A stretch of DNA of 64,000 nucleotides from an uncultured Lachnospiraceae bacterium. GTDB taxonomy: Bacteria; Bacillota; Clostridia; Lachnospirales; Lachnospiraceae. How positions within the stretch are numbered: the first letter of the stretch is position 1; every line of letters begins with the position of its first letter. Where the stretch lies: NCBI GenBank assembly GCA_946405625.1, contig CAMJHQ010000005.1:62001-126000 (forward strand). Reading direction: 5' to 3'. The notes beneath the pieces were generated by a model. The model had not been told where the DNA came from, did no database searches, and saw only the letters and a program-made list of their open reading frames with translations. This document shows positions 51,351 to 61,341 of this stretch, in pieces. Position numbers and translations under genes: made by a program.

Positions 51351-53807
51351 TTATTTCTTTGCAAAAACCACTTCTTCATTTTTTACTGATATTGTAACAT
51401 TATCACCTTCGCCAAATTCACCTTCGAGAATCTTCTCTGACATCGGATCCTCGATATAAGTCTGAATCGCCCTCTTAAGCGGACGTGCACCGAATTTTCT
51501 GTCGTATCCCTTCTTGAAAATGTAATCCTTCACCTTCGCTCCGAAGCTGATATGGATGTCCATATTCTTAGCAGCTCTCTGCTTCATTTCTTTAAGAAGA
51601 AGACCTGCTATATCTTTGACATTCTTATCGGTAAGCGATCTGAATACTATTATCTCATCAAGTCTGTTAAGGAATTCAGGTTTAAAGAGACGTTTAACCT
51701 CTTCCATAACACTGTCCTTCATTTTACTATGCTCATTCTCGAGATTATCTTCACCTGTTGAAAAACCGAGAGTCTTCGGTTCAACTATCTTCTGTGCTCC
51801 AATGTTTGAAGTCATAATGATGATCGTATTCTTGAAGTCTACACGTCTTCCCTTTGAATCCGTGATAACACCGTCATCAAGCACCTGAAGCAGAACATTG
51901 AAAACATCCGGATGTGCCTTCTCAATCTCATCAAAGAGAATAACACTGTATGGATTCTGTCTGACTCTGTCCGAAAGCTGTCCTCCCTCGTCATAACCGA
52001 CATAACCCGGAGGGGATCCGATCATTTTGGATACGCTGTGCTTCTCCATATATTCCGACATATCCACACGGATCATGTTCTTCTCATCTCCGAAAAGAGC
52101 CTCGGCAAGAGCCTTTGAGAGCTCTGTCTTACCGACACCGGTAGGTCCCAGAAACAGGAAAGATCCAATAGGTCTCTTCGGATCCTTAAGTCCGACACGG
52201 CTTCTCTTTATAGACTTTGAAACCGCCGAAACAGCCTCATCCTGACCTACTATCCTCTTATGAAGTATATCTTCCATCTTAAGGAGCTTCTGCTGCTCAC
52301 TCTGCGATATTTTAGCAACAGGAACTTTTGTCCATACGGATACTATTTCGGCCACATCCTCAGGCTCAACAGTAAGCACCTCAGCTTCCTTTAACTTCTT
52401 CTTTTTCCGTTCATTCGCTGCAGCCTTCTTCAGCATCTCATGCCTCAGCTCATTTGCTGCCTCATAGTCGCCGTCAGCGAGTGCATCGGTAATAAGCTTC
52501 TCATAATCCGGCTCGATCTTTTCTCCATCCTTAAACTTCTTAAATGCACCGGAGAAAACTCTGAGTTTCTTCTTAGAAGCTGCTTCATCAATAAGATCGA
52601 TCGCTTTATCAGGCTGGAACCTGTCATTGATATATCTCGTTGAATAATCAACTGCAGCAACTATTGCCTCATCGGATATCTTAACCTCATGAAATTCCTC
52701 ATATCGGTTCACAATGCCGCGAAGAATCGCTGTGGTCTCTTCTCTGGTCGGTTCATCTATATTAACCGGCTGAAATCTTCTTTCAAGTGCCGCATCCTTC
52801 TCTATATGCTTTCTGTACTCAGCAAGAGTTGTTGCTCCGATAACGCGGATTTCACCTCTTGAAAGCGCAGGCTTAAGGATATTGGAAGCATCTGTCGTTC
52901 CCTCTGCTCCTCCTGCACCGATTATTGAATGCAGCTCATCTATAAAGATAATTATATTATCATTTCTCTTAACTTCATTAATGAGATTTCTTATTCTTTC
53001 TTCGAAATCTCCTCTGTATCTGGAACCTGCTACCATTCCGGATATGTCAAGCTGATAGATTTTCTTATTTCTCATATCCTCAGGTACATTTCCGTCTGCA
53101 ATAAGAAGTGCAAGTCCTTCAACAACTGCGGTCTTTCCGACACCCGGTTCACCTACAAGACATACATTATTCTTCATACGTCTCGACAGAATCTGCATCA
53201 CTCTGAGAATCTCATCACGCCTTCCGATAACAGGGTCCAGCTTGCCCCTCTCAGCTTCTCTGGACATGTTTCTTGCATATCTGTCCAGCATAGGGGTTGC
53301 TGTTGCTCCGTTTGCTTTACCGGATTTAAAGAGCTTAAAATCCTGTTCTGCAAAACGTCGGCCAAGGCCGCAGCTTCTTATAATATCCTTATACATTTTC
53401 TCTGTATCAAGATTTATGGATTCTATAAGCTTATAAGCAGCGCAGTCCTTATTCTTCAGAATTGCAAGCAGAATATGCCCGGTACCGACCACTGTCGCAC
53501 CGAGCCTCTTGGATTCTGTATATGCATCCTCAATTATCTTCTCGAGCTTTGAGGAGTACTTCTTATTCCCGTCCTTTACATCCCTGTCTTCAGGATCATA
53601 CACGAGTCTTATCATATCCATAAGATTATCCGGCTTCATACCGGCCCCTGTAAGAATCCTGTAGGCTACACCCTTATGATAGGTGCTGAGTGCAAACAGA
53701 AGATGCTGGGATTCGACATTTCTGTTCTTCATTTTCTTTGCAGCAGCTTCTGCCTCATAAAGAACCTTGACCAGAACGTCGGAAAACTTGTATTCTTTAT
53801 TGCTCAT
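51351..53807 (-). CDS. clpC: ATP-dependent Clp protease ATP-binding subunit ClpC
   Basis: The 818-residue AAA+ unfoldase has a ClpN double repeat (about 1-145), the first AAA domain (Walker A GEPGVGKTAVVEG), a middle coiled segment (about 410-460, short ClpC-type M domain), the second AAA domain (GPTGVGKTELSKAL), and a C-terminal D2-small domain. The ATG lies 11 bp inside the purD gene. ClpC works with ClpP on regulatory and misfolded proteins. The usual ctsR-mcsA-mcsB genes do not precede it here, and no CtsR-like heptad repeat was seen at this position. Confidence 0.95.
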   Translation of the reverse strand: MSNKEYKFSDVLVKVLYEAEAAAKKMKNRNVESQHLLFALSTYHKGVAYRILTGAGMKPDNLMDMIRLVYDPEDRDVKDGNKKYSSKLEKIIEDAYTESKRLGATVVGTGHILLAILKNKDCAAYKLIESINLDTEKMYKDIIRSCGLGRRFAEQDFKLFKSGKANGATATPMLDRYARNMSREAERGKLDPVIGRRDEILRVMQILSRRMKNNVCLVGEPGVGKTAVVEGLALLIADGNVPEDMRNKKIYQLDISGMVAGSRYRGDFEERIRNLINEVKRNDNIIIFIDELHSIIGAGGAEGTTDASNILKPALSRGEIRVIGATTLAEYRKHIEKDAALERRFQPVNIDEPTREETTAILRGIVNRYEEFHEVKISDEAIVAAVDYSTRYINDRFQPDKAIDLIDEAASKKKLRVFSGAFKKFKDGEKIEPDYEKLITDALADGDYEAANELRHEMLKKAAANERKKKKLKEAEVLTVEPEDVAEIVSVWTKVPVAKISQSEQQKLLKMEDILHKRIVGQDEAVSAVSKSIKRSRVGLKDPKRPIGSFLFLGPTGVGKTELSKALAEALFGDEKNMIRVDMSEYMEKHSVSKMIGSPPGYVGYDEGGQLSDRVRQNPYSVILFDEIEKAHPDVFNVLLQVLDDGVITDSKGRRVDFKNTIIIMTSNIGAQKIVEPKTLGFSTGEDNLENEHSKMKDSVMEEVKRLFKPEFLNRLDEIIVFRSLTDKNVKDIAGLLLKEMKQRAAKNMDIHISFGAKVKDYIFKKGYDRKFGARPLKRAIQTYIEDPMSEKILEGEFGEGDNVTISVKNEEVVFAKK

Positions 53808-55071
53808 CTATAGCCTTTCCTATATCATGTCGCATGTATTTGTTTTCAAAATCAACCCATTCGGTTGCCTTATATGCATTCGCTCTTGCTTCGAAAAGAT
53901 CCTTTCCGAGAGCTGTGATACCGATAACGCGTCCGCCGTTAGTAACAATCTTACCTTCATCATTGAACTTTGAACCTGAGTGGAACGCGAAATATCCGTC
54001 CTTATCCTTGAAGTTCTCAAGGCCCTTCATCTCAAAGCCCTTCTCATAGCTTACAGGATAACCGTCTGATGCAAGCATAACGCAGACAGCTGCATTGTCC
54101 TCAAACTCAAGCTCGATCTGATCGAGTGTTCCGTCAGCACAAGCTTCAAAAACATCCATGATATCATTCTTAAGTCTTGGGATAACAACCTGAGCCTCAG
54201 GATCACCGAAACGTGCATTGTACTCAACTACCTTCGGTCCGTTTGGTGTAAGCATGAGTCCGCAGTAAAGAACTCCCTTGAAAGGACGTCCTTCTGCAGC
54301 CATTGCATCTATCGTTGGCTGATAGATATTCTTAAAGCAGAACTCATCAATATCCTTTGTATAGAACGGACTTGGAGAAAATGTACCCATACCTCCTGTG
54401 TTAAGACCTGTATCTCCGTCTCCTGCACGCTTATGATCCTGTGCAGAAGTCATAGGACGGATCGTCTTTCCATCGCTGAAGCACAGAACCGATACTTCTC
54501 TTCCTGTCATAAACTCTTCGATGACAACCTTGTTTCCGGCAGAACCGAATTTAGAGTCGATCATCATTTCCTTAATGCCTTCCTTAGCCTCTTCAAGTGT
54601 CTGGCAGATAAGAACTCCCTTTCCGAGAGCAAGTCCGTCAGCCTTAAGAACATAAGGTGCATCAATTGTCTCAAGGTACTTCATAGCTTCATCCGCATCT
54701 GTGAATGTCTCGTACGCAGCCGAAGGAATGTTGTACTTCTTCATAAGATCCTTGGAGAATGCCTTAGAAGCTTCTATGATAGCAGCATTCTTTCTAGGTC
54801 CGAATGTCTTAAATCCCGCATCAAGAAATGCATCAGCAACACCTGCTGCAAGAGGATCATCCGGTCCTACAACTACGAAATCTATTTCCTTTTCTTTAGC
54901 AAAAGCAACAAGCTTCTCACTGTCCATAGCTGAAATATCTACGCACTCAGCAAGCTCTGCAATTCCGGCATTTCCCGGTGCAGCATAAATCTTATCTACT
55001 CTGGGACTCTTCGCAACTGCCCAGGTAATCGCATGTTCTCTTCCACCGCCGCCAACTATAAGTACTTTCAT
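53797..55071 (-). CDS. purD: Phosphoribosylamine-glycine ligase PurD
   Basis: PurD makes glycinamide ribonucleotide in purine synthesis. The 424-residue protein has the N-terminal MKVLIVGGGGREHAITWAVAKS, the ATP-grasp GLALGKGVLICQTLEEA, EEFMTGREVSVL, TGLNTGGMGTFSP and VVEYNARFGDPEAQVV. The stop codon overlaps the clpC start, so clpC is likely translated from the purine transcript. It follows purN by 24 bp. Confidence 0.97.
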   Translation of the reverse strand: MKVLIVGGGGREHAITWAVAKSPRVDKIYAAPGNAGIAELAECVDISAMDSEKLVAFAKEKEIDFVVVGPDDPLAAGVADAFLDAGFKTFGPRKNAAIIEASKAFSKDLMKKYNIPSAAYETFTDADEAMKYLETIDAPYVLKADGLALGKGVLICQTLEEAKEGIKEMMIDSKFGSAGNKVVIEEFMTGREVSVLCFSDGKTIRPMTSAQDHKRAGDGDTGLNTGGMGTFSPSPFYTKDIDEFCFKNIYQPTIDAMAAEGRPFKGVLYCGLMLTPNGPKVVEYNARFGDPEAQVVIPRLKNDIMDVFEACADGTLDQIELEFEDNAAVCVMLASDGYPVSYEKGFEMKGLENFKDKDGYFAFHSGSKFNDEGKIVTNGGRVIGITALGKDLFEARANAYKATEWVDFENKYMRHDIGKAIDEQ

Positions 55072-55095
55072 AGTTTCTCCTTTATATATATAATC

Positions 55096-55701
55096 TTATT
55101 CTCCGTATTTAACTTCACCTTTTGCAATCATATCAATTGCTTTCGGAAGTATGATCCATTCAGCCTGTTCCATAACTCTTCTCTGGAGTACTTCAGGTGT
55201 ATCTCCCGGAAGAACTTCTACTGCCTTCTGAAGAATTATCGGGCCTGTATCTGTTCCTGCATCAACAAAATGTACCGTAGCTCCTGTAATCTTTACTCCT
55301 CTTGCAAGAACTGCTTCATGTACTTTAAGTCCATAATAACCCTTACCACAGAAAGACGGTATAAGAGCCGGATGTATGTTGATAATTCTTCCCTCATATT
55401 TATCGATCACGATTTGAGGTATAACAACCAGACATCCCGCAAGTACCACGAGATCCGGAGCATACTTATCAATTGCCGCAAGAAGCGCTTCGTTAAAGTC
55501 CTTTCTCTCAGCATAATCCTTAGCTGAAACAACCTCTGCAGGTATCCCCGCCGCAGCAGCTCTTTCGAGAGCATATACTCCTCTGTTGTTGCTTATAACT
55601 CCGATTATCTCTGTATTAGAAATCTCACCCGACTTTACCTTATCGATGATAGCCTGAAGATTGGTTCCTCCACCTGATACGAGCACAAGAACTCTTAGCA
55701 T
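55096..55701 (-). CDS. purN: Phosphoribosylglycinamide formyltransferase PurN
   Basis: PurN transfers a formyl group from 10-formyl-THF to GAR. The 201-residue protein begins [20 protein letters not shown]. The catalytic Asn/His region [49 protein letters not shown] is complete. It overlaps the purM stop by 7 bp. Confidence 0.97.
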   Translation of the reverse strand: MLRVLVLVSGGGTNLQAIIDKVKSGEISNTEIIGVISNNRGVYALERAAAAGIPAEVVSAKDYAERKDFNEALLAAIDKYAPDLVVLAGCLVVIPQIVIDKYEGRIINIHPALIPSFCGKGYYGLKVHEAVLARGVKITGATVHFVDAGTDTGPIILQKAVEVLPGDTPEVLQRRVMEQAEWIILPKAIDMIAKGEVKYGE

Positions 55702-56720
55702 ATGATTACTCCTTCTGTTCCTTCAACAACCTCACCGATTACAACTGCGCTGTCACCAGCACTTTCAAGTGCCTTGATTACCTTATCTGCATCAGCGCTG
55801 TCAACAGCAAGCACCATACCGATACCCATATTATATGTATTATACATTACGTGCTCTTCAACATTTCCCTTTGCAGCCATAAGCTTGAAAATAGCAGGAA
55901 CTTCGTAAGAAGACTTATCAATCTTTGCTGTAGTACCGTCAGGAAGCATTCTTGGGATATTCTCGTAGAATCCGCCACCTGTTATATGGCTTGCTCCCTT
56001 GATTCTGACACCGGCTTCTTTAACAGCTCTGAGTCCCTTTACATATATTCTGGTAGGTGTAATAAGAACTTCACCAAGTGTAGCTCCAAGCTCATCATAA
56101 TATGTATTAAGTGACTCTTCAGTCATATCAAATATACTTCTTACAAGCGAAAATCCATTACTGTGAACTCCACTTGACTTGATTCCTATAAGTGTATCAC
56201 CCGGCTTAATATCCTTACCTGTGATAAGATCCTTCTCATCTACGATTCCTACTGCAAATCCGGCAAGATCGTACTCGTCCTCAGGCATAAGTCCCGGATG
56301 CTCAGCTGTCTCACCACCGATAAGTGCACAATCAGACTGTACACAGCCTTCTGCAACACCACTTACTATAGTGGCAATCTTCTCAGGAATGTTCTTTCCG
56401 CAAGCTATATAATCAAGGAAGAAAAGTGGCTCACCGCCTGCACAAGCAATATCATTTACACACATTGCAACACAATCTATTCCGACTGTGTCATGCTTAT
56501 CCATAAGGAATGCAAGTTTAATCTTTGTTCCGACTCCGTCCGTACCGGACACCAATGTCGGCTTTTCCATATTCTTAAATTTTTCCATAGAAAATGCGCC
56601 GGAGAAACCGCCGATGTTTGTCAGCACCTCACTGCGCATAGTATTCTTAATATGTTCCTTCATGAGTTCAACTGATCTGTAGCCTGCTTCAATATCAACT
56701 CCTGAATTCTTGTAATCCAT
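55695..56720 (-). CDS. purM: Phosphoribosylformylglycinamidine cyclo-ligase PurM
   Basis: PurM closes the imidazole ring. The 341-residue protein has [69 protein letters not shown], and [19 protein letters not shown]. It is the first gene of the purM-purN-purD-clpC run. Its upstream region holds the structured elements at 56790-57054. Their distance of about 70 bp leaves room for a promoter, but no strong one is evident. Confidence 0.97.
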   Translation of the reverse strand: MDYKNSGVDIEAGYRSVELMKEHIKNTMRSEVLTNIGGFSGAFSMEKFKNMEKPTLVSGTDGVGTKIKLAFLMDKHDTVGIDCVAMCVNDIACAGGEPLFFLDYIACGKNIPEKIATIVSGVAEGCVQSDCALIGGETAEHPGLMPEDEYDLAGFAVGIVDEKDLITGKDIKPGDTLIGIKSSGVHSNGFSLVRSIFDMTEESLNTYYDELGATLGEVLITPTRIYVKGLRAVKEAGVRIKGASHITGGGFYENIPRMLPDGTTAKIDKSSYEVPAIFKLMAAKGNVEEHVMYNTYNMGIGMVLAVDSADADKVIKALESAGDSAVVIGEVVEGTEGVIIC

Positions 56721-56789
56721 TCCTTCTTCCTCCTTGGTATGGGTGTAAAATAATAAATCATTAAGTTATATGTGAACTGTTAGCAGGCG

Positions 56790-56972
56790 CATAAACGCTA
56801 TTCATAATGACGGTGCTTCGCACCTTGCTGTCTCCTGCGGAGACGCATTATTTCATACCGTTTATTTTTTATCCCTGCAAGAACTTTGGCAGACCACATA
56901 AACGCTATTCATAATGACGGTGCTTCGCACCTTACTGTCTCCTGCGGAGACGCATTATTTCATACCGTTTAT
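56790..56972. repeat. Duplicated 76-bp Y-shaped element
   Basis: Two 76-bp copies (56790-56865 and 56897-56972) differ at only one base. In each, CATAAACG and CATAATG at the left pair with CATTAT and CGTTTAT at the right, and inside stand two hairpins, GGTGC-TTC-GCACC and GTCTCC-TGC-GGAGAC. The fold is a three-way junction. The copies are 107 bp apart and the spacing sequence does not share the pattern. They lie between purM and the thioesterase gene. Confidence 0.88.
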
Positions 56973-56975
56973 GTG

Positions 56976-57054
56976 ACCCTGCTTCGCAGGGTTGTCATGA
57001 ATCGAAAATCCATTTTAGAAAACAAGTTTTCACAATGGATTTCCGATTCATGAC
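56976..57054. repeat. Short hairpin and structured element with conserved core (copy 2)
   Basis: CCCTGC-TTC-GCAGGG (56976-56990) is a small hairpin. Next, GTCATGAATCGAAAATCCATT (56994-57014) pairs, with small interruptions, with AATGGATTTCCGATTCATGAC (57034-57054). The tip TTAGAAAACAAGTTTTCAC is identical to that of the 28247-28343 element. The element begins 13 bp after the thioesterase stop codon. Confidence 0.85.
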
Positions 57055-57067
57055 ATCTGCCAAACAG

Positions 57068-57502
57068 TTACGCTTCGCTATTATAGTCTATTTCAAGACA
57101 TTTTTCAAATACAGCATATTCCTCCGGAAAATGCTTTTTCAGGTTAAGCGGAGTAAACTTATCATTCACGAAAGCATGTGCTGTTTCAGCCTTGTGAACA
57201 AGCTCTCCAGTTCCGGCATTATATATCTCATACTTCATACGGAACCTTACTGCAGTCAGCTTTATAAGATGAATATGAACTTCGATGGTATCACCGAATC
57301 CAACACTCCTGATATATTCATCATGAAGCTCAAGAACCGGGATTATGATTCCTTTCTTCTCCAGCTCATCATATGCAATACCTACCTGTATCATATAATC
57401 AAGTCTTGCTTCTTCAAGATATCTGGCATAATTAGAATGATGAACTATATTCATCCTGTCTGTTTCATAATAATTTACTTTTCTTCTGTAAGGTACTGTC
57501 AT
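57068..57502 (-). CDS. Acyl-CoA thioesterase, YbgC/4HBT family
   Basis: The 144-residue hotdog-fold enzyme has the family start YYETDRMNIVHHSNYARYLEEARLDYM, in which the Asp and His are the catalytic and binding residues seen in 4-hydroxybenzoyl-CoA thioesterase-type enzymes. The rest gives the usual GDTIEVHIHLIKLTAVRFRMKYEI. The substrate is a short or medium acyl-CoA, not determinable. It is downstream of a coiled-coil protein gene by 20 bp. Confidence 0.9.
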   Translation of the reverse strand: MTVPYRRKVNYYETDRMNIVHHSNYARYLEEARLDYMIQVGIAYDELEKKGIIIPVLELHDEYIRSVGFGDTIEVHIHLIKLTAVRFRMKYEIYNAGTGELVHKAETAHAFVNDKFTPLNLKKHFPEEYAVFEKCLEIDYNSEA

Positions 57503-57522
57503 GTCACACTTCCTATTATTAC

Positions 57523-58341
57523 TTATTCCTCGTCCTTCTTTACGCCGGCAACCTCAGCACTTCTGTCCATAGTTTTGATGATCGGCTCTTTCTTTACAGG
57601 CCTCTCGATTTTGACACCGGTCCTGTCAGGATTGATTATTTCCTTAGTCAATCCCTCTTCTGCTCCGCTCTTATCATCAAATTCAATTGAAAGCTGCTGT
57701 TCTCTGACTTTCTCTTCAGATGCCGCTTTCATTTTTTCCTGATAAAGTTCCTGTGACAGAAGACTTCCGAGTTCCATAATCTGAGTATATCTGTCCATCT
57801 TGCTGAGCTCTTCGAGATTTCCCATAAGCTCGGCTTTACTGTCACTCACTTCGTCTATCTTTTTCTTGAGAGTTTCAAGAATCCTTTTATATTCCTGCTC
57901 TATCTTTCCGTATGCATCATTTACCAGATGATCCACTTCCGTAAGCATCTCATCCGTATAAATAAGTGATGCGGCATATATATCATTTGCTGTTCTGAGA
58001 GCAGCCTTTTCATCATCGTTCAATTCAGCAACTCTGAAAGACGAAGTCTCCCACGGAGCTCTCTTTGTAACTCTTATTCTGCTTGCACTCTTCTGTGCCT
58101 CATACTGGATCTTATCCGAGAGAAGCTTTGCTTCATTTATTATCTTCGCTCTCTTATCCGTTACCGCTCTATACTCTGCAAATTCAGTACTGACAACCTC
58201 GCTGAGTCTATCCAGAAGGTTTATCATAACTGTCTTATCCACCGCCACCTTATCCTTTGAAGCGGTAGGTCTTGCATTCATTATCTCGCTTCGCATTCTG
58301 TCGATCAGAATACCTGCTCTGTCATTAACTCTGCTTTCCAT
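57523..58341 (-). CDS. Coiled-coil protein of unknown function
   Basis: The 272-residue protein is charged and predicted helical over most of its length, with heptad-rich stretches about 80-100 and 140-190, and a disordered C-terminal tail with many Lys/Glu/Pro. There is no membrane helix or signal peptide. The internal ILIDRMRSEIMNARPT and LLDRLSEVVSTEF may form a helical dimer. I do not recognise the family. It follows the glycosyltransferase gene by 15 bp. Confidence 0.65.
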   Translation of the reverse strand: MESRVNDRAGILIDRMRSEIMNARPTASKDKVAVDKTVMINLLDRLSEVVSTEFAEYRAVTDKRAKIINEAKLLSDKIQYEAQKSASRIRVTKRAPWETSSFRVAELNDDEKAALRTANDIYAASLIYTDEMLTEVDHLVNDAYGKIEQEYKRILETLKKKIDEVSDSKAELMGNLEELSKMDRYTQIMELGSLLSQELYQEKMKAASEEKVREQQLSIEFDDKSGAEEGLTKEIINPDRTGVKIERPVKKEPIIKTMDRSAEVAGVKKDEE

Positions 58342-58356
58342 ATATCAAATAATCCT

Positions 58357-59109
58357 TTAAAAGAAATACTTTTTTATCCCATTCATAACATACATACACA
58401 TGTAATATAATGTTTCAAAAACACTGAGGCCTTCATACATATATACTTTAAAGGTCATAATAAAAGACTTCAGCTTGTTTCCCGACTTACTTCCGGCACT
58501 CATTCTGTATCTGAGAAGAGGCTGATCTATACCAACCGCAAAACTTCCATGGCGAAGAATATCCAGCCACATTGCAAAATCCTCATGCATATCGCCTTCC
58601 GGAAATTCAAACCGCTCAGCAACGTCTTTTCTCATAATAACTGATGAACAGTTGATCTGATTGCCTCTCAGAAGCCTTTCATAAGTAACAATTTTATCAC
58701 ATCCGAAATATTTCCCGGTAAACCTGTTCGCCGAATCAACTATAGCCCTTCCCGAAAAACATATAACCGGTGCGATTCCTTTGTATTTATACTTTTTCAT
58801 GACCTTAAGCTGTTTCTCAAGCTTATCTTCTCTCCAGTAATCATCAGCATCAAGAAATGCCACATATTCACCTCGTGCCGCACTGATGCCGAAATTCCTT
58901 CCCGCTGCCGCACTCAGCTTTTCATCAAAAGAATAAACTCTTACATTCGGAATATTCTCATTAAATGTTTTAAGCAGCTTTCGGTCAAGTGTTCTGTTAT
59001 TATCTATCACAATCACTTCGACATCCTGATAAGTCTGATTAAGTGCAGACATCACAGCACGCCTGATTGTGTCATTGCCCTTATAACAGGGAATAATCAC
59101 GCTTATCAT
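58357..59109 (-). CDS. Family 2 glycosyltransferase
   Basis: The 250-residue GT-A enzyme begins MISVIIPCYKGNDTIRRAVMSALNQTYQDVEVIVIDNN and has the metal-binding DXD region AFLDADDYWREDKLEKQ and the acceptor-side HEDFAMWLDILRHG. It has no long C-terminal membrane tail. Such enzymes add sugars to polysaccharide or teichoic-type surface glycans. No surface-glycan cluster is around it, so the pathway is unclear. Confidence 0.92.
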   Translation of the reverse strand: MISVIIPCYKGNDTIRRAVMSALNQTYQDVEVIVIDNNRTLDRKLLKTFNENIPNVRVYSFDEKLSAAAGRNFGISAARGEYVAFLDADDYWREDKLEKQLKVMKKYKYKGIAPVICFSGRAIVDSANRFTGKYFGCDKIVTYERLLRGNQINCSSVIMRKDVAERFEFPEGDMHEDFAMWLDILRHGSFAVGIDQPLLRYRMSAGSKSGNKLKSFIMTFKVYMYEGLSVFETLYYMCMYVMNGIKKYFF

Positions 59110-59202
59110 ATATTCTCTCCGAATCCGCGTTTATATAAATGCACATGATTGTACAGGATAGTATTATATCACAACTCCACTATTCTATCCACCATATGAA
59201 AC

Positions 59203-59235
59203 AAAAAACCGGTAACACAAATGTGCCACCGGTTT
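59203..59235 (-). terminator. Terminator of ftsZ
   Basis: AAACCGGTAACACA (59206-59219) pairs with TGTGCCACCGGTTT (59222-59235) with one two-base mismatch, and TTTTTTG follows on the minus strand, 15 nt after the ftsZ stop. Confidence 0.85.
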
Positions 59236-59249
59236 ATGATCTTATTTAA

Positions 59250-60479
59250 TTATCCTCTCTTGAGGAAATCAGGTATCTTGATGCTCTGCGAACTGCCAGT
59301 AGGCTTTACTGCCGCTGTATCAGCCGCACCTGCTGCAGGAGCAGCATCCTGAGCCGGCTGCTGTGACTGTCCGAGATTAAGCGGAACAGGCTGAGCCTTA
59401 GCCTTCTGTGTACCGAATGAAGTTGTCTTAACCGGAGCCTCCACAAAGCTTGATGAAGCAGGAGTCTTGATACCCTGTGAAACAGGAACTGAAACCTTGC
59501 TTCTCGGTGCAGATACTGCACTAACCTTTCCTTCTTCAAGGCCTGTTGCAATGATAGTAATGCTTACATCTTCACCAACTACATCATTATCAACTGTACC
59601 GAAGATGATGTTAGCATCCTCACCCGCAACTTCTGTAAGATATGTAATAGCATCGTATGCTTCAACAATTCCGACATTTCCTGAGAAGTTAACAATGATA
59701 TCTGAAGCACCGTTAACCGTTGTTTCAAGAAGTGGTGAATCCATAGCAGCCTTGATTGCATCAACCGCTTTATTATCTCCGCTTCCGCGACCGATACCGA
59801 TATGAGCGATACCCTTGTCACGCATTACTGTCTGAATATCTGCGAAGTCGAGATTGATAAGTCCCGGCTTATTTATAAGGTCTGTGACACCCTGAACACC
59901 CTGCTGGAGTACTTCATCTGCTTTCTTGAGTGCATCCGGAATACTTGTTCTCTTATCACAGATCTGAAGAAGCTTGTCGTTTGGAATAACAATAAGAGTA
60001 TCAACGTTCTCGCTAAGTTTAGCAATTCCGTTTACAGCATTGTTCATACGAGGCTTTCCTTCAAATGTGAAAGGCTTTGTAACAACACCGACTGTGAGGA
60101 TACCGAGATTACGCGCAATCTCTGCAACTATCGGAGCAGCACCTGTACCTGTTCCGCCACCCATACCGCAGGTAACGAACACCATGTCTGCATCCTTGAT
60201 TATATCATTTATCTCTTCTCTGTTTTCTTCAACAGCGCTTGCACCGATCTCAGGCTTTGCTCCTGCGCCAAGTCCCTTGGTGAGCTTCTCACCAATCTGA
60301 ATCTTGGTAGTTGCACGGCTGAGCGAAAGTGCCTGCTTATCTGTATTTATTGCAATAAGCTCAACGCCCTCAACATTCTCGTCGATCATACGGTTAACAG
60401 CATTGTTTCCGGCTCCACCTACACCGATTACAAGTATTCTTGCAGGTGTCTTCTCGTCATTTGATTTAATCTCGAGCAA
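59250..60479 (-). CDS. ftsZ: Cell division protein FtsZ
   Basis: FtsZ forms the division ring. The 409-residue protein has the GTP-binding [17 protein letters not shown], the tubulin signature [14 protein letters not shown], the T7-like loop region [16 protein letters not shown], and the C-terminal membrane-tether peptide [10 protein letters not shown]. The ORF-track start at 60539 would add about 20 residues; the TTG at 60479, eight bases after GGAGG, is preferred because it gives the normal N-terminus ([14 protein letters not shown]). The linker is Gln/Pro/Ala-rich. FtsA, the usual FtsZ membrane anchor, is not encoded next to it. Confidence 0.95.
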   Translation of the reverse strand: MLEIKSNDEKTPARILVIGVGGAGNNAVNRMIDENVEGVELIAINTDKQALSLSRATTKIQIGEKLTKGLGAGAKPEIGASAVEENREEINDIIKDADMVFVTCGMGGGTGTGAAPIVAEIARNLGILTVGVVTKPFTFEGKPRMNNAVNGIAKLSENVDTLIVIPNDKLLQICDKRTSIPDALKKADEVLQQGVQGVTDLINKPGLINLDFADIQTVMRDKGIAHIGIGRGSGDNKAVDAIKAAMDSPLLETTVNGASDIIVNFSGNVGIVEAYDAITYLTEVAGEDANIIFGTVDNDVVGEDVSITIIATGLEEGKVSAVSAPRSKVSVPVSQGIKTPASSSFVEAPVKTTSFGTQKAKAQPVPLNLGQSQQPAQDAAPAAGAADTAAVKPTGSSQSIKIPDFLKRG

Positions 60480-60633
60480 GGTTTTATCCTCCTTATTATT
60501 CCTCTCATATATAAAATGCACATAATAGGGCATTTTCAACTTACTATATAATATATGTTTTCTTTTAAAATATCAACTACTTTATGTAATCCTAATAAAC
60601 TATTCATGTTTTCCAAAGCCATATATAGTACGC

Positions 60634-61341
60634 TTACTTCGACACTTTAAAACTTGCTGTCGAATTATCCTCACTGAATTCCTTCATATAGAGGACTCCC
60701 TTTTTGCCGTCAAGCCCCTCAAGGATACTTCCCAGATTCATCATCTGTACCGCCAGATTAGAACCGTCTCCGAGCAGCACTTCTATGTTGTTATAATGAA
60801 GAATTATCTCATCTTCCTGAGTAAACTGAATTCCATCGATCACAAGTCCGTACTTATATATAAGCTGTGTTATATTGAGGATCAGATTGAATTTCTTCTT
60901 ATCTTCAAGCGGAAGTTCTTCACCGTACTCCCAGCTTTTAACTTTCAGTCCCTTGATATACGGTACATTTTCAAATCTCTCAGGTGAGGTTTCAAGTACT
61001 ATTCCGTCTTTATCAAAGTAAATGTAATTCTCCATATACTGGATACAGCCGGCAACAGATTTCTCATAAACCTGAATTCGTACTTTATTCTTATCTACAT
61101 ATTCAACTCCCGTTTTTGCAACGAAAGGAACATTACATTCGTTATCAAACTTAGATCTCACCATCATCTCAAGTGTATTTCCCATCTTCAGGCGAGCTTC
61201 ATAATCCTTCTTGACCTGGTCTGCATCAGCCATATCACATCCAACCACTTCTATCTCCTTCAGCTTGAAGGTAGACAGATAGAATACCCCTCCGCCGATG
61301 AGAAGCAGTGCTATTAAAAATGTGATAATGAACTTTTTCAT
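60634..61341 (-). CDS. ftsQ: Cell division protein FtsQ/DivIB
   Basis: FtsQ/DivIB links the FtsZ ring to cell-wall enzymes. The 235-residue protein has one N-terminal membrane helix (IITFLIALLLIGGGVFYLS), a POTRA domain with LKEIEVVGCDMADADQV, then a beta domain (VRIQVYEKSVAGCIQYMENYIYFDKDGIVLE). Its ATG overlaps the ftsW stop in ATGA, a sign of coupling. The 154-bp gap to ftsZ holds no terminator or other element I recognise. Confidence 0.85.
   Translation of the reverse strand: MKKFIITFLIALLLIGGGVFYLSTFKLKEIEVVGCDMADADQVKKDYEARLKMGNTLEMMVRSKFDNECNVPFVAKTGVEYVDKNKVRIQVYEKSVAGCIQYMENYIYFDKDGIVLETSPERFENVPYIKGLKVKSWEYGEELPLEDKKKFNLILNITQLIYKYGLVIDGIQFTQEDEIILHYNNIEVLLGDGSNLAVQMMNLGSILEGLDGKKGVLYMKEFSEDNSTASFKVSK

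Noticed and set aside
57035-57742. Plus-strand ORF of 235 codons
   Set aside because: It runs antisense across the thioesterase and coiled-coil genes and begins in the structured element; no start signal or protein-like composition.
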